From assembly GCF_004331685.1 (NCBI RefSeq), contig NZ_SJSM01000004.1, positions 310,001 to 374,000 of the forward strand: DNA of 64,000 nt, in the 5' to 3' direction. The notes below the pieces were generated by a model that saw only the letters and a program-made list of their open reading frames with translations, had not been told where the DNA came from and made no database searches. Below are positions 27,205 through 36,198 of this stretch, one piece after another; position 1 is the stretch's first letter, and each line of letters begins with the position of its first letter. The position numbers were made by a program, and so were the translations under genes. The DNA comes from Pedobacter hiemivivus (lineage in GTDB: Bacteria > Bacteroidota > Bacteroidia > Sphingobacteriales > Sphingobacteriaceae).

Positions 27205-28806
27205 TTACTGCTCCCAACCCGTATTTTGAACCAACGGTGTTGAGGCAGGATATTTGATAATCTCAGTATAAGGTATTGGGAACAGGTTCATCTTATCCGC
27301 AAACTGACGTTGTGCATTAACCGCAACAGGTGTGTAAGTATGCGGGCCTGCAAGCGTTCCACCAATGGTTACGCCAGTGAGGCTGGCGGCTCCACGTGTT
27401 TGTGGGCCGATCTTCCAGCGATTGATATCCCAAAGACGTAATCCTTCAAAAGCGAGTTCGACAAAGCGCTCATGCCGAAGTTTATCCATTGTAAAACTGA
27501 TCGCCGGAATGGCCGGCATATTAACCGAGGTGCGTGCCCTTACTTTATTTACATAAGTACGAGCCTCTTCGATATTGCCCAGATTATACTGCGCTTCGGC
27601 ATAATTTAATAATACCTCCGCATAACGGATCATGATAAAATTCTGACCACTAAAGTTCAGGGTCTGATTGGGGTCATAAGTTGGATCTAAACCTTTTCTG
27701 ATATAATATCCCGTAGCAGAGGGTCTAGTGGCAGGATTAGCCGTACTACCCACAAACATATTGACAGGAAGACCATATAAAACCGTTCCATCGTGAACAA
27801 TGCTGGCATCAAACCTAGGATCTCTGTTGGCATAAGGATCCGCTTTATGAACAGGATTATTCCAATCGAAAGTGGTTCCATCCTTCATTTCATATGCATC
27901 TACTAGAGCTCCATTCGGGTTGATTGCGCCGCTACTTCTTCCGGTATAATTGGGAGGAAGCGTACTGTTATCAAAAGATGTGTTCTGATTTGTGGAGGAT
28001 AAGGCAAGATATTCTTTATCGAGAATTACTTCCGAATTGTATTCATTTGCAGTATAGAACATTGATTGATAATCAGGATACAAACTATACAAATTGAGCT
28101 GCATCACTGCAGTTGCAGCGTCGGCCGCTTTTTGCCATTGCCCCCCATATAGATACGTACGGCACATTAAAGCCAGAGCTGCGCCTTTGGTGGCCCGGCC
28201 CCTGTCATTGCCAGTGTAAGACTTTGGCAGCATATCGGATGCAGCCTGCAGCTCAGCAGTGATAAAATTAATACATTCAGTATCCGAGCCACGCGGTATA
28301 TACAGATTATCGGTTGTATTGAGTGTTTTAGTTAGGATCGGAAACCTGCCGAAATAATTATACAAATAATGATAATACAACGCCCTTAAAAACCGAACCT
28401 CGCCTGTGAACCTGTTTTTTAAACCCGCACTAGCGTTTAGAGATCCGATATTATCCAGAAACACGTTACAGTTACGGATCTGTGCATAATACGCATTCCA
28501 CAAACTGTTAAATGGGGCATTGGTGGCATTATTCGTATTTGTATTATAGGTATAAGAAGCAACGAAGGTACGATTATCTGTACTTTCATCCGTATAATTG
28601 CTCAAAGCATCAAAACTCGACGCACTTTCATATTCACTTGGCATCCCCCGGTAAATATTGCTAACATATAATTTTACCAGTGTGCTGTCTTTCCACACGG
28701 TCGCATCAGAATATTGGCTTAGCGGCTGACTATCCAGTAAATCCTTTTTACAAGCGCTGAAGGCTATAATAAGCAGGCCGCTCAGCATATAACAAATCTT
28801 TTTCAT
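27205..28806 (-). CDS. SusD/RagB-family lipoprotein (module 3)
   Basis: A 533-residue SusD-like protein. Lipoprotein signal with lipobox IAFSAC, followed by KKDLLDSQPLSQYSDATVW, a typical SusD start. The N-terminal helical region includes RNCNVFLDNIGS and FTGEVRFLRALYYHYLYNYFG; the C-terminal region includes LRHERFVELAFEGLRLWDINRW, a strong RagB signature. It starts 20 nt after the susC stop. The ligand is unknown; the module has no carbohydrate-active enzymes. Confidence 0.95.
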   Translation of the reverse strand: MKKICYMLSGLLIIAFSACKKDLLDSQPLSQYSDATVWKDSTLVKLYVSNIYRGMPSEYESASSFDALSNYTDESTDNRTFVASYTYNTNTNNATNAPFNSLWNAYYAQIRNCNVFLDNIGSLNASAGLKNRFTGEVRFLRALYYHYLYNYFGRFPILTKTLNTTDNLYIPRGSDTECINFITAELQAASDMLPKSYTGNDRGRATKGAALALMCRTYLYGGQWQKAADAATAVMQLNLYSLYPDYQSMFYTANEYNSEVILDKEYLALSSTNQNTSFDNSTLPPNYTGRSSGAINPNGALVDAYEMKDGTTFDWNNPVHKADPYANRDPRFDASIVHDGTVLYGLPVNMFVGSTANPATRPSATGYYIRKGLDPTYDPNQTLNFSGQNFIMIRYAEVLLNYAEAQYNLGNIEEARTYVNKVRARTSVNMPAIPAISFTMDKLRHERFVELAFEGLRLWDINRWKIGPQTRGAASLTGVTIGGTLAGPHTYTPVAVNAQRQFADKMNLFPIPYTEIIKYPASTPLVQNTGWEQ

Positions 28807-28826
28807 ATTTTCTTCTGTTTAACTGG

Positions 28827-31800
28827 CTAATTAAATTTCACATTTACCCCAACATTATACAATTTCATTAAAGGTGTCGCGAACAAACCACTTTCGGGGT
28901 CGGCAAAGTCTTTTAAATGCGAAAGCGTGAACAGATTGGTACCGCTTACAAACAAGCGGGCATTTCCGATACTCAATTTGCTGAGCCATTCTTTTGGTAA
29001 TGTATAACCCAATTCAAGGCTCTTCATCCGCATATAAGCGCCGTTTCTAACCTGCAGGCTGGAGTTATCAAAATTACTGACATTTGTTAAACGGGGATGG
29101 GAAGCGCCCGGATTGGTCGGTGTCCAGCTATCAGTAGCCCATGGAAACAGGTTTGACCGAATGATGTTTAAATTCAAAACATTCTGTACCTGTAAGGCAC
29201 CCTGAAATATCATGTTAACATCAAAATTTTTGTACTTAGCCCCGGTATTTAAGCCTAAAATAATATGCGGTGTTAGGCCGCTAGAAAGCAGTACTTTATC
29301 ACTTGCCGTGATTTTTCCATCCTGGTTAACATCCACATACTTGATATCGCCTGGTTTGGTGGCAGGACTAAGTGGTGTTGGGCCGCTGGTAATTTCTGCC
29401 ATGCTTTGGTATAATCCATTGGCGAGATAGCCTACCACCGGATTTAGGCTCACTGATTTTCCGGTAAGACGTGTTGCATCAGGTGTGCTTGCGGCTTCCG
29501 GGTAATAAATCACTTTACTTTTATTAAAAGTAATATTTGGCTTAGCATAATAGCTTACCTGCCCGATCGTATTTTGATGGGTAAGCTCAATTTCAAAACC
29601 GCTATTATCAACAATACCATAATTGCCGATAGGCAGGGTGCCGCCTAACACACCTGGAACCGCCTCAGCGGGGGTAGAAAGAATATTACTAGTTCGTTTA
29701 TAAAAGTAATCTGCGTTGATCCCTAAAAGGTTATTCCATAAGGCAGCTTCCAATCCAATGTCTGTAGTTGTAGCCGTTTCCCAGGTAAAAACCTGATTGG
29801 GAATTACCCCAGGCACTAAAACTTGCCCGGATATACCACCGAAACCATAGCTGTTTGAAGGGATCGAATAGGTACTTAGATATTGAAAGGCACCGCCGGC
29901 ATCATTTCCTGCTTTACCCCAACTGCCCCTGATCTTCAGGTTACTTACAAAACTGAAATGATCTTTGATGAACTTTTCCTCTGATAAACGCCAACCTATC
30001 GAAACTGCGGGGAAGAAGCCATAACGATGGTCTGGAGGGAACAGATCTGATCCATCGTACCTTGAACTGAACTCAAACAAGTATTTTTCCTTATAATTAT
30101 AAGTCAACCTACCAACAATGCTTCTTCTTCCGTTCTGGAGAGCCGTATTACCGTTGGTGGCTCCAGTGGTATTACCAAGGCTTAGCTGGTCAAGCGCCGG
30201 CGAAGGAAAATTGACGCGCTTCGCATTCAAACCTTCGGCCATATTACTTGTTTCTGTATATAGCAGCAAGGCGCTTACATTGTGATCCTGCAAAAAGGTA
30301 CGATTGTAATTGAGCGAAAACTCTGAAGTAATGCTCTGAATCCTGGTCATGGCCTCTGTAAGCGAGGCAGTTGCTGACGCTACACTTGCCGGTATCGTCC
30401 GTGTATTATCATCATTCAGTAAATAAGAAGTATACGGTTTAACAAAAACCTTGGTAAAACCAGTGGTGATATCAAAACTGTATAAACCTTTGATGGCAAG
30501 TCCTGGAATAAAAGGCACTTTATAAGAAAGTGTTGCAGAACTTTCTAAAATATCTGTGGTTCCATTGTTGTAGCCCCCCTGCCCCGTAGCATCCAGGTAA
30601 ACATTCCCACCCGTGGCCGGGAAATAGACGTATTTACCATCGGTGTATTGTACCGGTGACAATGGAGATTGTGAAATGGTATAATTATTAGGCCCGCTAA
30701 ACTTATCAATATTATTGGAGACTTGCCTGCGGCCGGAAATATTTAAGGTAAAATCAAAGTTATTAGCTATTTTTCCATCTAGGTTAGCCCTGATATTATA
30801 ACGCTTAAAATCAGAAGCGGCCCAGAAACCATTCTGTTGCAGATAGCCCCCCGACACAAAATAGCGGCTCTTTGGTGTGCCACCGCTAACAGAAACATTG
30901 TGTGATTGTTGGTTAGGAGAGGTACCATAAAATAGTTTATACCAATTGGTATTGGCATAGCGGTTAGGATCAGAGCCGCTTTGTATTGCTGCAAGCGCCT
31001 CGGCGTTAAAACCCCTAGTTCCAAAATAAGTAGGGGCAAAAGTGCCATCATTCTGGTAAGCCAAATTGGTTAATGAGGCAAAAGTATAGGCATCGTTAGT
31101 CTTAGTGATCTTAGAGGCTTCCTGCACGCCGAAATTACCGGTATAAGAGATTGTGGTATTACCATCGTCGCCACGCTTGGTTGTGATCAGCAAGGCACCG
31201 TTAGCTGCTCGTGCGCCATACACAGCGGTCGCAGCAGCGTCTTTTAATACAGAAACACTGGCAATATCATTGGGGTCAATATAAGAAAGGCTGGCCCGAA
31301 CAATCCCGTCAATAACAATCAGCGGACCGTTATTATTTGTTGTCCCGGTGGCTCCGTTTATCGTACTAAAGCCCCTAACAGTTAGTGTAGCCGCATCCTG
31401 TCCCGGCTCGCCCGAGGTATTAAATGCGGTTATACCCGGCAACACACCAGCCAGCTTTTGAGACAGGTTCGGAGATTGGTTTCTTTGTAGCTCCTCACCC
31501 GAAACCTGTGAAACAGCTGATGTCATGGTGGCTTTTTGTTGCACACCATAACCCACCACCATTACTTCTTCCAGTTTATTATCTGAAAGCAACAATACAA
31601 TATCTCCCAAATCTTTTGCGGCATTCAATTCTTTTGGAACATAACCAACGTAAGCAATTATCAATACTGCGTTCTCATTTATGTTCCTTAAGAGGAATTC
31701 GCCCCGTTCATTGGTTACTACAGATTGACTGCTTCCCTTTACTTTGATTGTTGCTCCGGGCAGCGGATTTTTCTGCTGATCCAGGATACGACCTTTGACA

Positions 31801-32201
31801 TCGATGTTTTGAAATCGGGCAATGATATTATCCAAAATCGAAGGTGTTTTCTTTTCTAAAATCACGGTATTCTTCTTGATTGCATAGCTGATCTTTTGAT
31901 CGGTCAAAACAGATTTCAATGCCTCATCAATTGAAGCATCCTTAAGATTTACATTTATCCTGGTAGCATTTTTTAGCAAATCCGCATCATACAATATGTT
32001 GTATCCAGACTGTACGCGTATCTCTCTCAGCGCCTCCTTTAGAAGCATCCTTTTGTTTAGCGTTACCTTCTGCGCAAATCCCGCTGCACTTACCTGCATT
32101 AAGCAGGCAAAGAGCAAAACTATGATCAATTTCATAATCAATAGTAGTTTAGTTGGCAGCCAAAAAGTTAGCATGCCAATATTAAAAGCATATTTTTTCA
32201 T
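28827..32201 (-). CDS. SusC/RagA TonB-dependent receptor with STN domain (module 3)
   Basis: A 1124-residue outer-membrane receptor. Seen in order: signal helix ending near VSAAGFAQ (about 20-45), STN domain (about 50-100, GYNILYDADLLKNAT), regulatory-like beta-sandwich (about 133-205), TonB plug (about 220-340, with VYGARAANGALLITTKRG) and a long barrel ending in YNVGVNVKFN. The STN domain should couple it to the FecR protein upstream. Unlike modules 1 and 2 its start context is MKKY rather than MYxN. Confidence 0.95.
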   Translation of the reverse strand: MKKYAFNIGMLTFWLPTKLLLIMKLIIVLLFACLMQVSAAGFAQKVTLNKRMLLKEALREIRVQSGYNILYDADLLKNATRINVNLKDASIDEALKSVLTDQKISYAIKKNTVILEKKTPSILDNIIARFQNIDVKGRILDQQKNPLPGATIKVKGSSQSVVTNERGEFLLRNINENAVLIIAYVGYVPKELNAAKDLGDIVLLLSDNKLEEVMVVGYGVQQKATMTSAVSQVSGEELQRNQSPNLSQKLAGVLPGITAFNTSGEPGQDAATLTVRGFSTINGATGTTNNNGPLIVIDGIVRASLSYIDPNDIASVSVLKDAAATAVYGARAANGALLITTKRGDDGNTTISYTGNFGVQEASKITKTNDAYTFASLTNLAYQNDGTFAPTYFGTRGFNAEALAAIQSGSDPNRYANTNWYKLFYGTSPNQQSHNVSVSGGTPKSRYFVSGGYLQQNGFWAASDFKRYNIRANLDGKIANNFDFTLNISGRRQVSNNIDKFSGPNNYTISQSPLSPVQYTDGKYVYFPATGGNVYLDATGQGGYNNGTTDILESSATLSYKVPFIPGLAIKGLYSFDITTGFTKVFVKPYTSYLLNDDNTRTIPASVASATASLTEAMTRIQSITSEFSLNYNRTFLQDHNVSALLLYTETSNMAEGLNAKRVNFPSPALDQLSLGNTTGATNGNTALQNGRRSIVGRLTYNYKEKYLFEFSSRYDGSDLFPPDHRYGFFPAVSIGWRLSEEKFIKDHFSFVSNLKIRGSWGKAGNDAGGAFQYLSTYSIPSNSYGFGGISGQVLVPGVIPNQVFTWETATTTDIGLEAALWNNLLGINADYFYKRTSNILSTPAEAVPGVLGGTLPIGNYGIVDNSGFEIELTHQNTIGQVSYYAKPNITFNKSKVIYYPEAASTPDATRLTGKSVSLNPVVGYLANGLYQSMAEITSGPTPLSPATKPGDIKYVDVNQDGKITASDKVLLSSGLTPHIILGLNTGAKYKNFDVNMIFQGALQVQNVLNLNIIRSNLFPWATDSWTPTNPGASHPRLTNVSNFDNSSLQVRNGAYMRMKSLELGYTLPKEWLSKLSIGNARLFVSGTNLFTLSHLKDFADPESGLFATPLMKLYNVGVNVKFN

Positions 32202-32252
32202 TACTTTTACTTTGGTTTGAGTTGATTGGTAATAGTTGACAAAATTGTTCTT

Positions 32253-32273
32253 CGGATTCCTCCAAGGAATCCG
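32253..32273. promoter_or_regulatory. Leader hairpin upstream of susC (module 3)
   Basis: CGGATTCCT at 32253-32261 pairs perfectly with AGGAATCCG at 32265-32273, loop of 3. No U-tract on either strand. It sits in the susC leader about 50 nt before the start and may be an attenuator or processing site. Confidence 0.4.
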
Positions 32274-32294
32274 GAAAGGTTAACTCAAGCTTCT

Positions 32295-32333
32295 GCCGGG
32301 TTGGTGTGTCGAGCACCTACCCGGCTTCTTATT
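32295..32333 (+). terminator. Hairpin at the fecR-susC junction, terminator-like on the plus strand (module 3)
   Basis: GCCGGGT at 32295-32301 pairs with ACCCGGC at 32319-32325; inside it GGTG (303-306) pairs with CACC (314-317) around a 7-nt loop. The plus strand continues with TTCTTATT, a weak U-rich tail. Same position as the stronger plus-strand terminators of modules 1 and 2. Confidence 0.45.
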
Positions 32334-32454
32334 GAACAACCAGTAATTCCCTTAGCTTTTCGGTCGTAAAGATTTTCTCATGTGGTCTTTTAAGTTTCGT
32401 TAATATATTAGATTAGTTACAGGGATGGTTAATCCCATTGTCGATGATTCAATT

Positions 32455-33645
32455 TCAGTTATTGTCTTTCCCTGGCATTACAACGATTTGTTTACCATTT
32501 ATCTTAAATTTCACAACTTTCGTGCTTTCCAGCATTTCTAATACTGTTGATACATTCTTAAACTTGGACACCGTTCCTTCAATTGTCTTCTGCTCTACAT
32601 TGCCCTGGTAAATCACATCAACATCGTACCAGCGTGAAACCTCTCGCATAATGCTTTTGATATTCTCATTTTCAAACATGAAGTAACCGTTCTTCCAGGC
32701 CAGGGCCTGTTCAGTATTCGCAGGTAATACTTTTATGGTATTATTTGCCAGAACAGACTGTTCACCCGGTTTTAGCACCGTTGCCTTTTCACCCTCTGAA
32801 AGAGCCTCCCCTTGTGTGTAGAATGGGCTAACTTTCACTCTACCCTCAAACAAAGTGGTCTTTACGCTTTCCTCCTCGGGATATGCATTAATATTAAAAT
32901 GCGTACCCAATACTTCTACATCCTGACCTTTGGTCTTTACTATAAATTGATGGAGTTTATCTTTTGCCACTGCGAAATAAGCCTCCCCAGTCAATTCCAC
33001 CTTTCTTGAACCTGTTTTAGCAAAAAATGCCGGATATGTTAAAGATGAAGCTGAATTCAGCCAAACCCTTGTTCCGTCAGGCAACTCCAAAACCCATTGT
33101 TCTCCTCTAGCTGTCGTCATGGTATTATTCTTACCGGCTTCATTAGCTCTAACTCCAACTACTTTGTATACTACTTGTCCATCTTCGGTTTTACTGATGC
33201 TTACTCCAGCTTCATTAGCAAGCTGACCTTTCACTGCATCTGATAATAAGATCTTTTTCCCATCGGCCAAAGTTAGTGTAGCCCCATTTTTACCAGGCCC
33301 AACACCCTGCATCACTAAATTATCAATGTCCAAGTGCTTATCATTTCTATAGTTAAAGAAGTAAACTCCCAAAATAATAAAAGCAACCGCAGCAGCAATG
33401 GCTACAATACGAGGCCAAAGCCTTGTAGTTTTAGGTTTCCATTTAGCCTCTCCAAAAACTTGTATTCGGATGTCAGATTTGATTTCATCTTCAATTTGCT
33501 GTCTAAACCCTAGATCCAATTTTTCCCATTCTGGATTTTCCTTAGCGAAAGTACCCAAGTGATAGAGGAATAGTTGTTTCTGCTGATCAGTTGCCAGTCC
33601 TTCGGAGACTTTACTTGCAATAGCGATGAATTCTTCTTTTTGCAT
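32455..33645 (-). CDS. FecR-family anti-sigma factor (module 3)
   Basis: A 396-residue inner-membrane protein. Cytoplasmic N-terminus (about 1-72), membrane helix (about 74-97, LWPRIVAIAAAVAFIILGVY), FecR domain (about 185-290, with VELTGEAYFAVAKDK and VLGTHFNINAYPEEE) and C-terminal DUF4974-like domain (about 320-390). It lies between the sigma gene (95 nt upstream) and susC, with a 253-nt leader carrying two hairpins. Confidence 0.95.
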   Translation of the reverse strand: MQKEEFIAIASKVSEGLATDQQKQLFLYHLGTFAKENPEWEKLDLGFRQQIEDEIKSDIRIQVFGEAKWKPKTTRLWPRIVAIAAAVAFIILGVYFFNYRNDKHLDIDNLVMQGVGPGKNGATLTLADGKKILLSDAVKGQLANEAGVSISKTEDGQVVYKVVGVRANEAGKNNTMTTARGEQWVLELPDGTRVWLNSASSLTYPAFFAKTGSRKVELTGEAYFAVAKDKLHQFIVKTKGQDVEVLGTHFNINAYPEEESVKTTLFEGRVKVSPFYTQGEALSEGEKATVLKPGEQSVLANNTIKVLPANTEQALAWKNGYFMFENENIKSIMREVSRWYDVDVIYQGNVEQKTIEGTVSKFKNVSTVLEMLESTKVVKFKINGKQIVVMPGKDNN

Positions 33646-33740
33646 TACCCAATTGTTAATATAGTGTAAAGCACAAAAACAGGGTCTTACCCTAAGTCTA
33701 AAATAAAAATAACGCCAAATATTTTACAACTAACTGATTA

Positions 33741-34316
33741 TCAGATCAAAAAATATAAGAAAATATGCCCTTTGCCCAACTTTTCTTTTAATTTCTTAAG
33801 CGCAGAAGTAATATGAGCCTCTACCGTCTTTTCAGTAATCCCTAGTTTAACGGCAATTTCTCGATTAGACAACTGATTAAAACGGCTCAACCTGAAAATT
33901 TCCTGGCAGCGCTCTGGCAGCTCAGTCGTCAATGAAAGAATGAGGTCATTCAACTGGCGAACTTCCATCAACACACTATTGTCTTCAGAAGCCATTTGTT
34001 GTTTCGAAAGACCAGCAAAAAAAACTTCTTTCACCTTATTTTCCCTAAAATAATTGGCAGTTTTAAATTTGACAGCAGTAAGCAGATAACCCCGGCAGGA
34101 TGTCAGGTTCCATTGTTCCCGATGTTCCCAAAACCACACGAAAATGTCCTGAACAATATCTTTACTTTGCTGAGGATCCCGAAGGATATTATAGGCCATC
34201 GCATAAACTGTTTGAAAATGTCTTGAGTACAACTCTTCAAAAGCTAAGTAGTCGCCCTTCTTGATCATTTGGAGCAAAATTTCTTCACTTTCGGTTTTTA
34301 GAAGTTTAACAGACAT
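33741..34316 (-). CDS. ECF-type RNA polymerase sigma factor (module 3)
   Basis: A 191-residue ECF sigma factor. Region 2 (about 25-95) includes QQSKDIVQDIFVWFWEHRE; region 4 (about 130-185) includes SNREIAVKLGITEKTVEAHI. First gene of module 3. It should be controlled by the adjacent FecR protein and the STN domain of the SusC receptor. Confidence 0.95.
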   Translation of the reverse strand: MSVKLLKTESEEILLQMIKKGDYLAFEELYSRHFQTVYAMAYNILRDPQQSKDIVQDIFVWFWEHREQWNLTSCRGYLLTAVKFKTANYFRENKVKEVFFAGLSKQQMASEDNSVLMEVRQLNDLILSLTTELPERCQEIFRLSRFNQLSNREIAVKLGITEKTVEAHITSALKKLKEKLGKGHIFLYFLI

Positions 34317-34402
34317 ACGATGGTTTCTATGTTACAAATTTACAGCTTTTTAAGCGCAATGATACTTAATTTCCTGAATAGTACAGCCCACTAATACAAG
34401 TA

Positions 34403-34585
34403 TTAGCAGGCGTCTTCTATACAAGGTGTAATTTCTTCCAATATTTCAAAACCAGTTTCAGCCATTTTGTTTCCTTTGGTATCAAGAAGAGGATAAAGTT
34501 CTACCGCTTCAAGGCATACAACCTTATTAGAAGCAATGATTTCTTTTATAATAGCCATGATTTCGTACTGATCAAATCCGACTAT
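34403..34585 (-). pseudogene. Arginase/ureohydrolase C-terminal fragment
   Basis: From 34585 the minus strand reads IVGFDQYEIMAIIKE, then a stretch with VVCLEAVELYPLLDT and NKMAETGFEILEE, ending at a stop at 34403. This matches the end of arginase-type ureohydrolases (a helix, then the strand with [E/D]xxExxPxLD and N+xAE); the metal-binding core is absent. An in-frame ATG at 34558 leaves a 51-residue frame, so a short peptide is possible, but the fragment cannot be an enzyme. It follows directly, in the same frame, after the stop of another gene fragment. Confidence 0.5.
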
Positions 34586-34780
34586 TTATTCAACTGTTAA
34601 AAAGTTGATGGGAGATTCTACAAAAAAGTCCCCCTGCTTTTTGATCCAGTCCCGGTTCAGCCCCATCATGATCGTCCGGCTGGCCTCTGTAGCATCAGTA
34701 AGGTCGTCCATACTGTCTGGATCAAGTGGATTACAGCGGTGTGTTCTGCTGAGGTCATCAAAATTTCCCGCAAGGCTAAC
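34586..34780 (-). pseudogene. Fragment of MobC/TraG-like conjugation coupling protein
   Basis: In one minus-strand frame the sequence reads AGNFDDLSRTHRCNPLDP, later EASRTIMMGLNRDWIKKQGD and FFVESPINFL, then a stop at 34586. This resembles an internal segment of the Bacteroidota mobilisation protein MobC (a VirD4/TraG-type ATPase). An upstream stop in the same frame (near 34810) and the lack of Walker motifs show it is a remnant. It suggests that an integrative conjugative element once passed here. The identification is from memory of the family. Confidence 0.45.
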
Positions 34781-34900
34781 CTTTCGGCCAGTCCACCATT
34801 TGCCATTGTATTAACATATTGGAAAGTATCAGTGAGTGGGCGATTAAAGCCAAACATTTGATCGAATACCTGTTCTCCAGAGCTTTTGAAAGCTACTTTA

Positions 34901-35311
34901 TTAAACTGGTAGAGACTCGATCTCTGCTGCCAGTATTTCCATGACATCAGTTTTAACGACTTCATAAAAAATGCCCTCCTCACCATGCTCTAATTGCCTG
35001 TAGGTATACTCCTGGGCAGCGGTCTTAACTTTCAGTTTTCGAAAATAGTCCATACAAGCATTTCGGCAACTGATGTATAGAAATGCTTTTACATTTTGAG
35101 CGGTCTCTATTTGCCGGTCACCTTTCCAGAGTTTCAAAAAGCAATCCGCAACAATATCCTCTGCTTCTGCTTCATCTCCAATCAAACGTTCGGCAAAGTA
35201 GCATAAAGCTTTATAATGAAGATCAAAGAAATAAGCTAGCGCATCAGGATCCCCCTGTTTAAAGCATTGAACCCAGTAATATTCGTCTTGATCTTTTATT
35301 CTATTTTTCAT
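34901..35311 (-). pseudogene. Truncated ECF sigma factor lacking region 4
   Basis: A 136-codon frame. Region 2 is intact (about 20-95, EAEDIVADCFLKLWKGDRQ) and the linker reaches the LAAEIESLP motif that normally opens region 4, but then Val and a stop follow. Region 4, which reads the -35 element, is missing. The DNA beyond the break reads into an unrelated frame (to 34666) without helix-turn-helix sequence, so this is a recombination or deletion junction, not a simple frameshift. The product could at most bind polymerase; it is probably dead. Confidence 0.7.
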
Positions 35312-35331
35312 TATTCTGGAACATCACAGGG

Positions 35332-36183
35332 CTAATATCTATAATTATCCGCTAATTCAAGAGATAATAGGTAAATATCTGCCCCCAACTGATCGCTATC
35401 ATTATCTTCACACAACAGGAATGATAGTTCATTCCCCGAGTTATGCTGTAAAGTGAGCCCCTCAAATTTATGTCGGTCTGAGATTTCTTTTGTGAATACC
35501 ACTTTCATTGTTTTAACATCTATACAGCCAATGATACTTCCTAAAACTTCACCGTCATTATAGGTCGAATTCGTATTTTCCGCTGCTGCTAAAAAGTAAA
35601 ATTTATCCCCCACTTCTATGGCATCCGTAAAACTAGCCTGGATACCTCTAATTTCAGGGAGCTTTAATTCGGCAAATGTAATTTTAGTGTTTCCAGTTAA
35701 ATCCTTACCATGGACCGTAAAAACAATATTTCTTCCGGTGTTTCCATTCCCGCGGTTAAAGAAATACCAAGTATCTCCGGTACGAACCACCCCTTCTATA
35801 TTAAAGTTTTCGGTATTCAATCCAGCTAATACCTGCATGTTTTTATATAATGCAGATAAATCAAGAACAGAAATCCTTTCTTTAGTCGTTGAATTTAACT
35901 GAACCATTTTGGTTCGATTCTCGGTAGATCCGGATCCGAAAAGATAAAATGAATCACCATAAAAAGTCATTGCTTCAAAATCTGGCTTCAGTTTCTTCAT
36001 TATATTTTCAGCTGGGTATTCACTAAGTGCATAACGTTTTAAAGCAGACGATTTGAGTTCATATTCATAGAAATAAGAACTGTTATCACCAATTACATAA
36101 AGCGAATTGTCCTTTAAAAACAATCCAGATGAAGAACCTATTCCTATAATGTGAAATAACAATTCAATTGTAAACCTATTCAT
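35332..36183 (-). CDS. Predicted beta-propeller protein (DUF6929-like)
   Basis: A 283-residue protein made of repeated beta-strand units such as SSSGLFLKDNSLYVIGDNSS, DFEAMTFYGDSFYLFGSGS and NIEGVVRTGDTWYFFNRGNG; the 'EA/EG' turns are typical of SdiA-regulated/YjiK-like and DUF6929 propellers. No signal peptide is clear. It ends 20 nt before the truncated sigma gene and begins 15 nt after hipA, so it may be co-transcribed with hipBA. Function unknown. Confidence 0.6.
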   Translation of the reverse strand: MNRFTIELLFHIIGIGSSSGLFLKDNSLYVIGDNSSYFYEYELKSSALKRYALSEYPAENIMKKLKPDFEAMTFYGDSFYLFGSGSTENRTKMVQLNSTTKERISVLDLSALYKNMQVLAGLNTENFNIEGVVRTGDTWYFFNRGNGNTGRNIVFTVHGKDLTGNTKITFAELKLPEIRGIQASFTDAIEVGDKFYFLAAAENTNSTYNDGEVLGSIIGCIDVKTMKVVFTKEISDRHKFEGLTLQHNSGNELSFLLCEDNDSDQLGADIYLLSLELADNYRY

Positions 36184-36198
36184 TGATCTCTCATTTTA

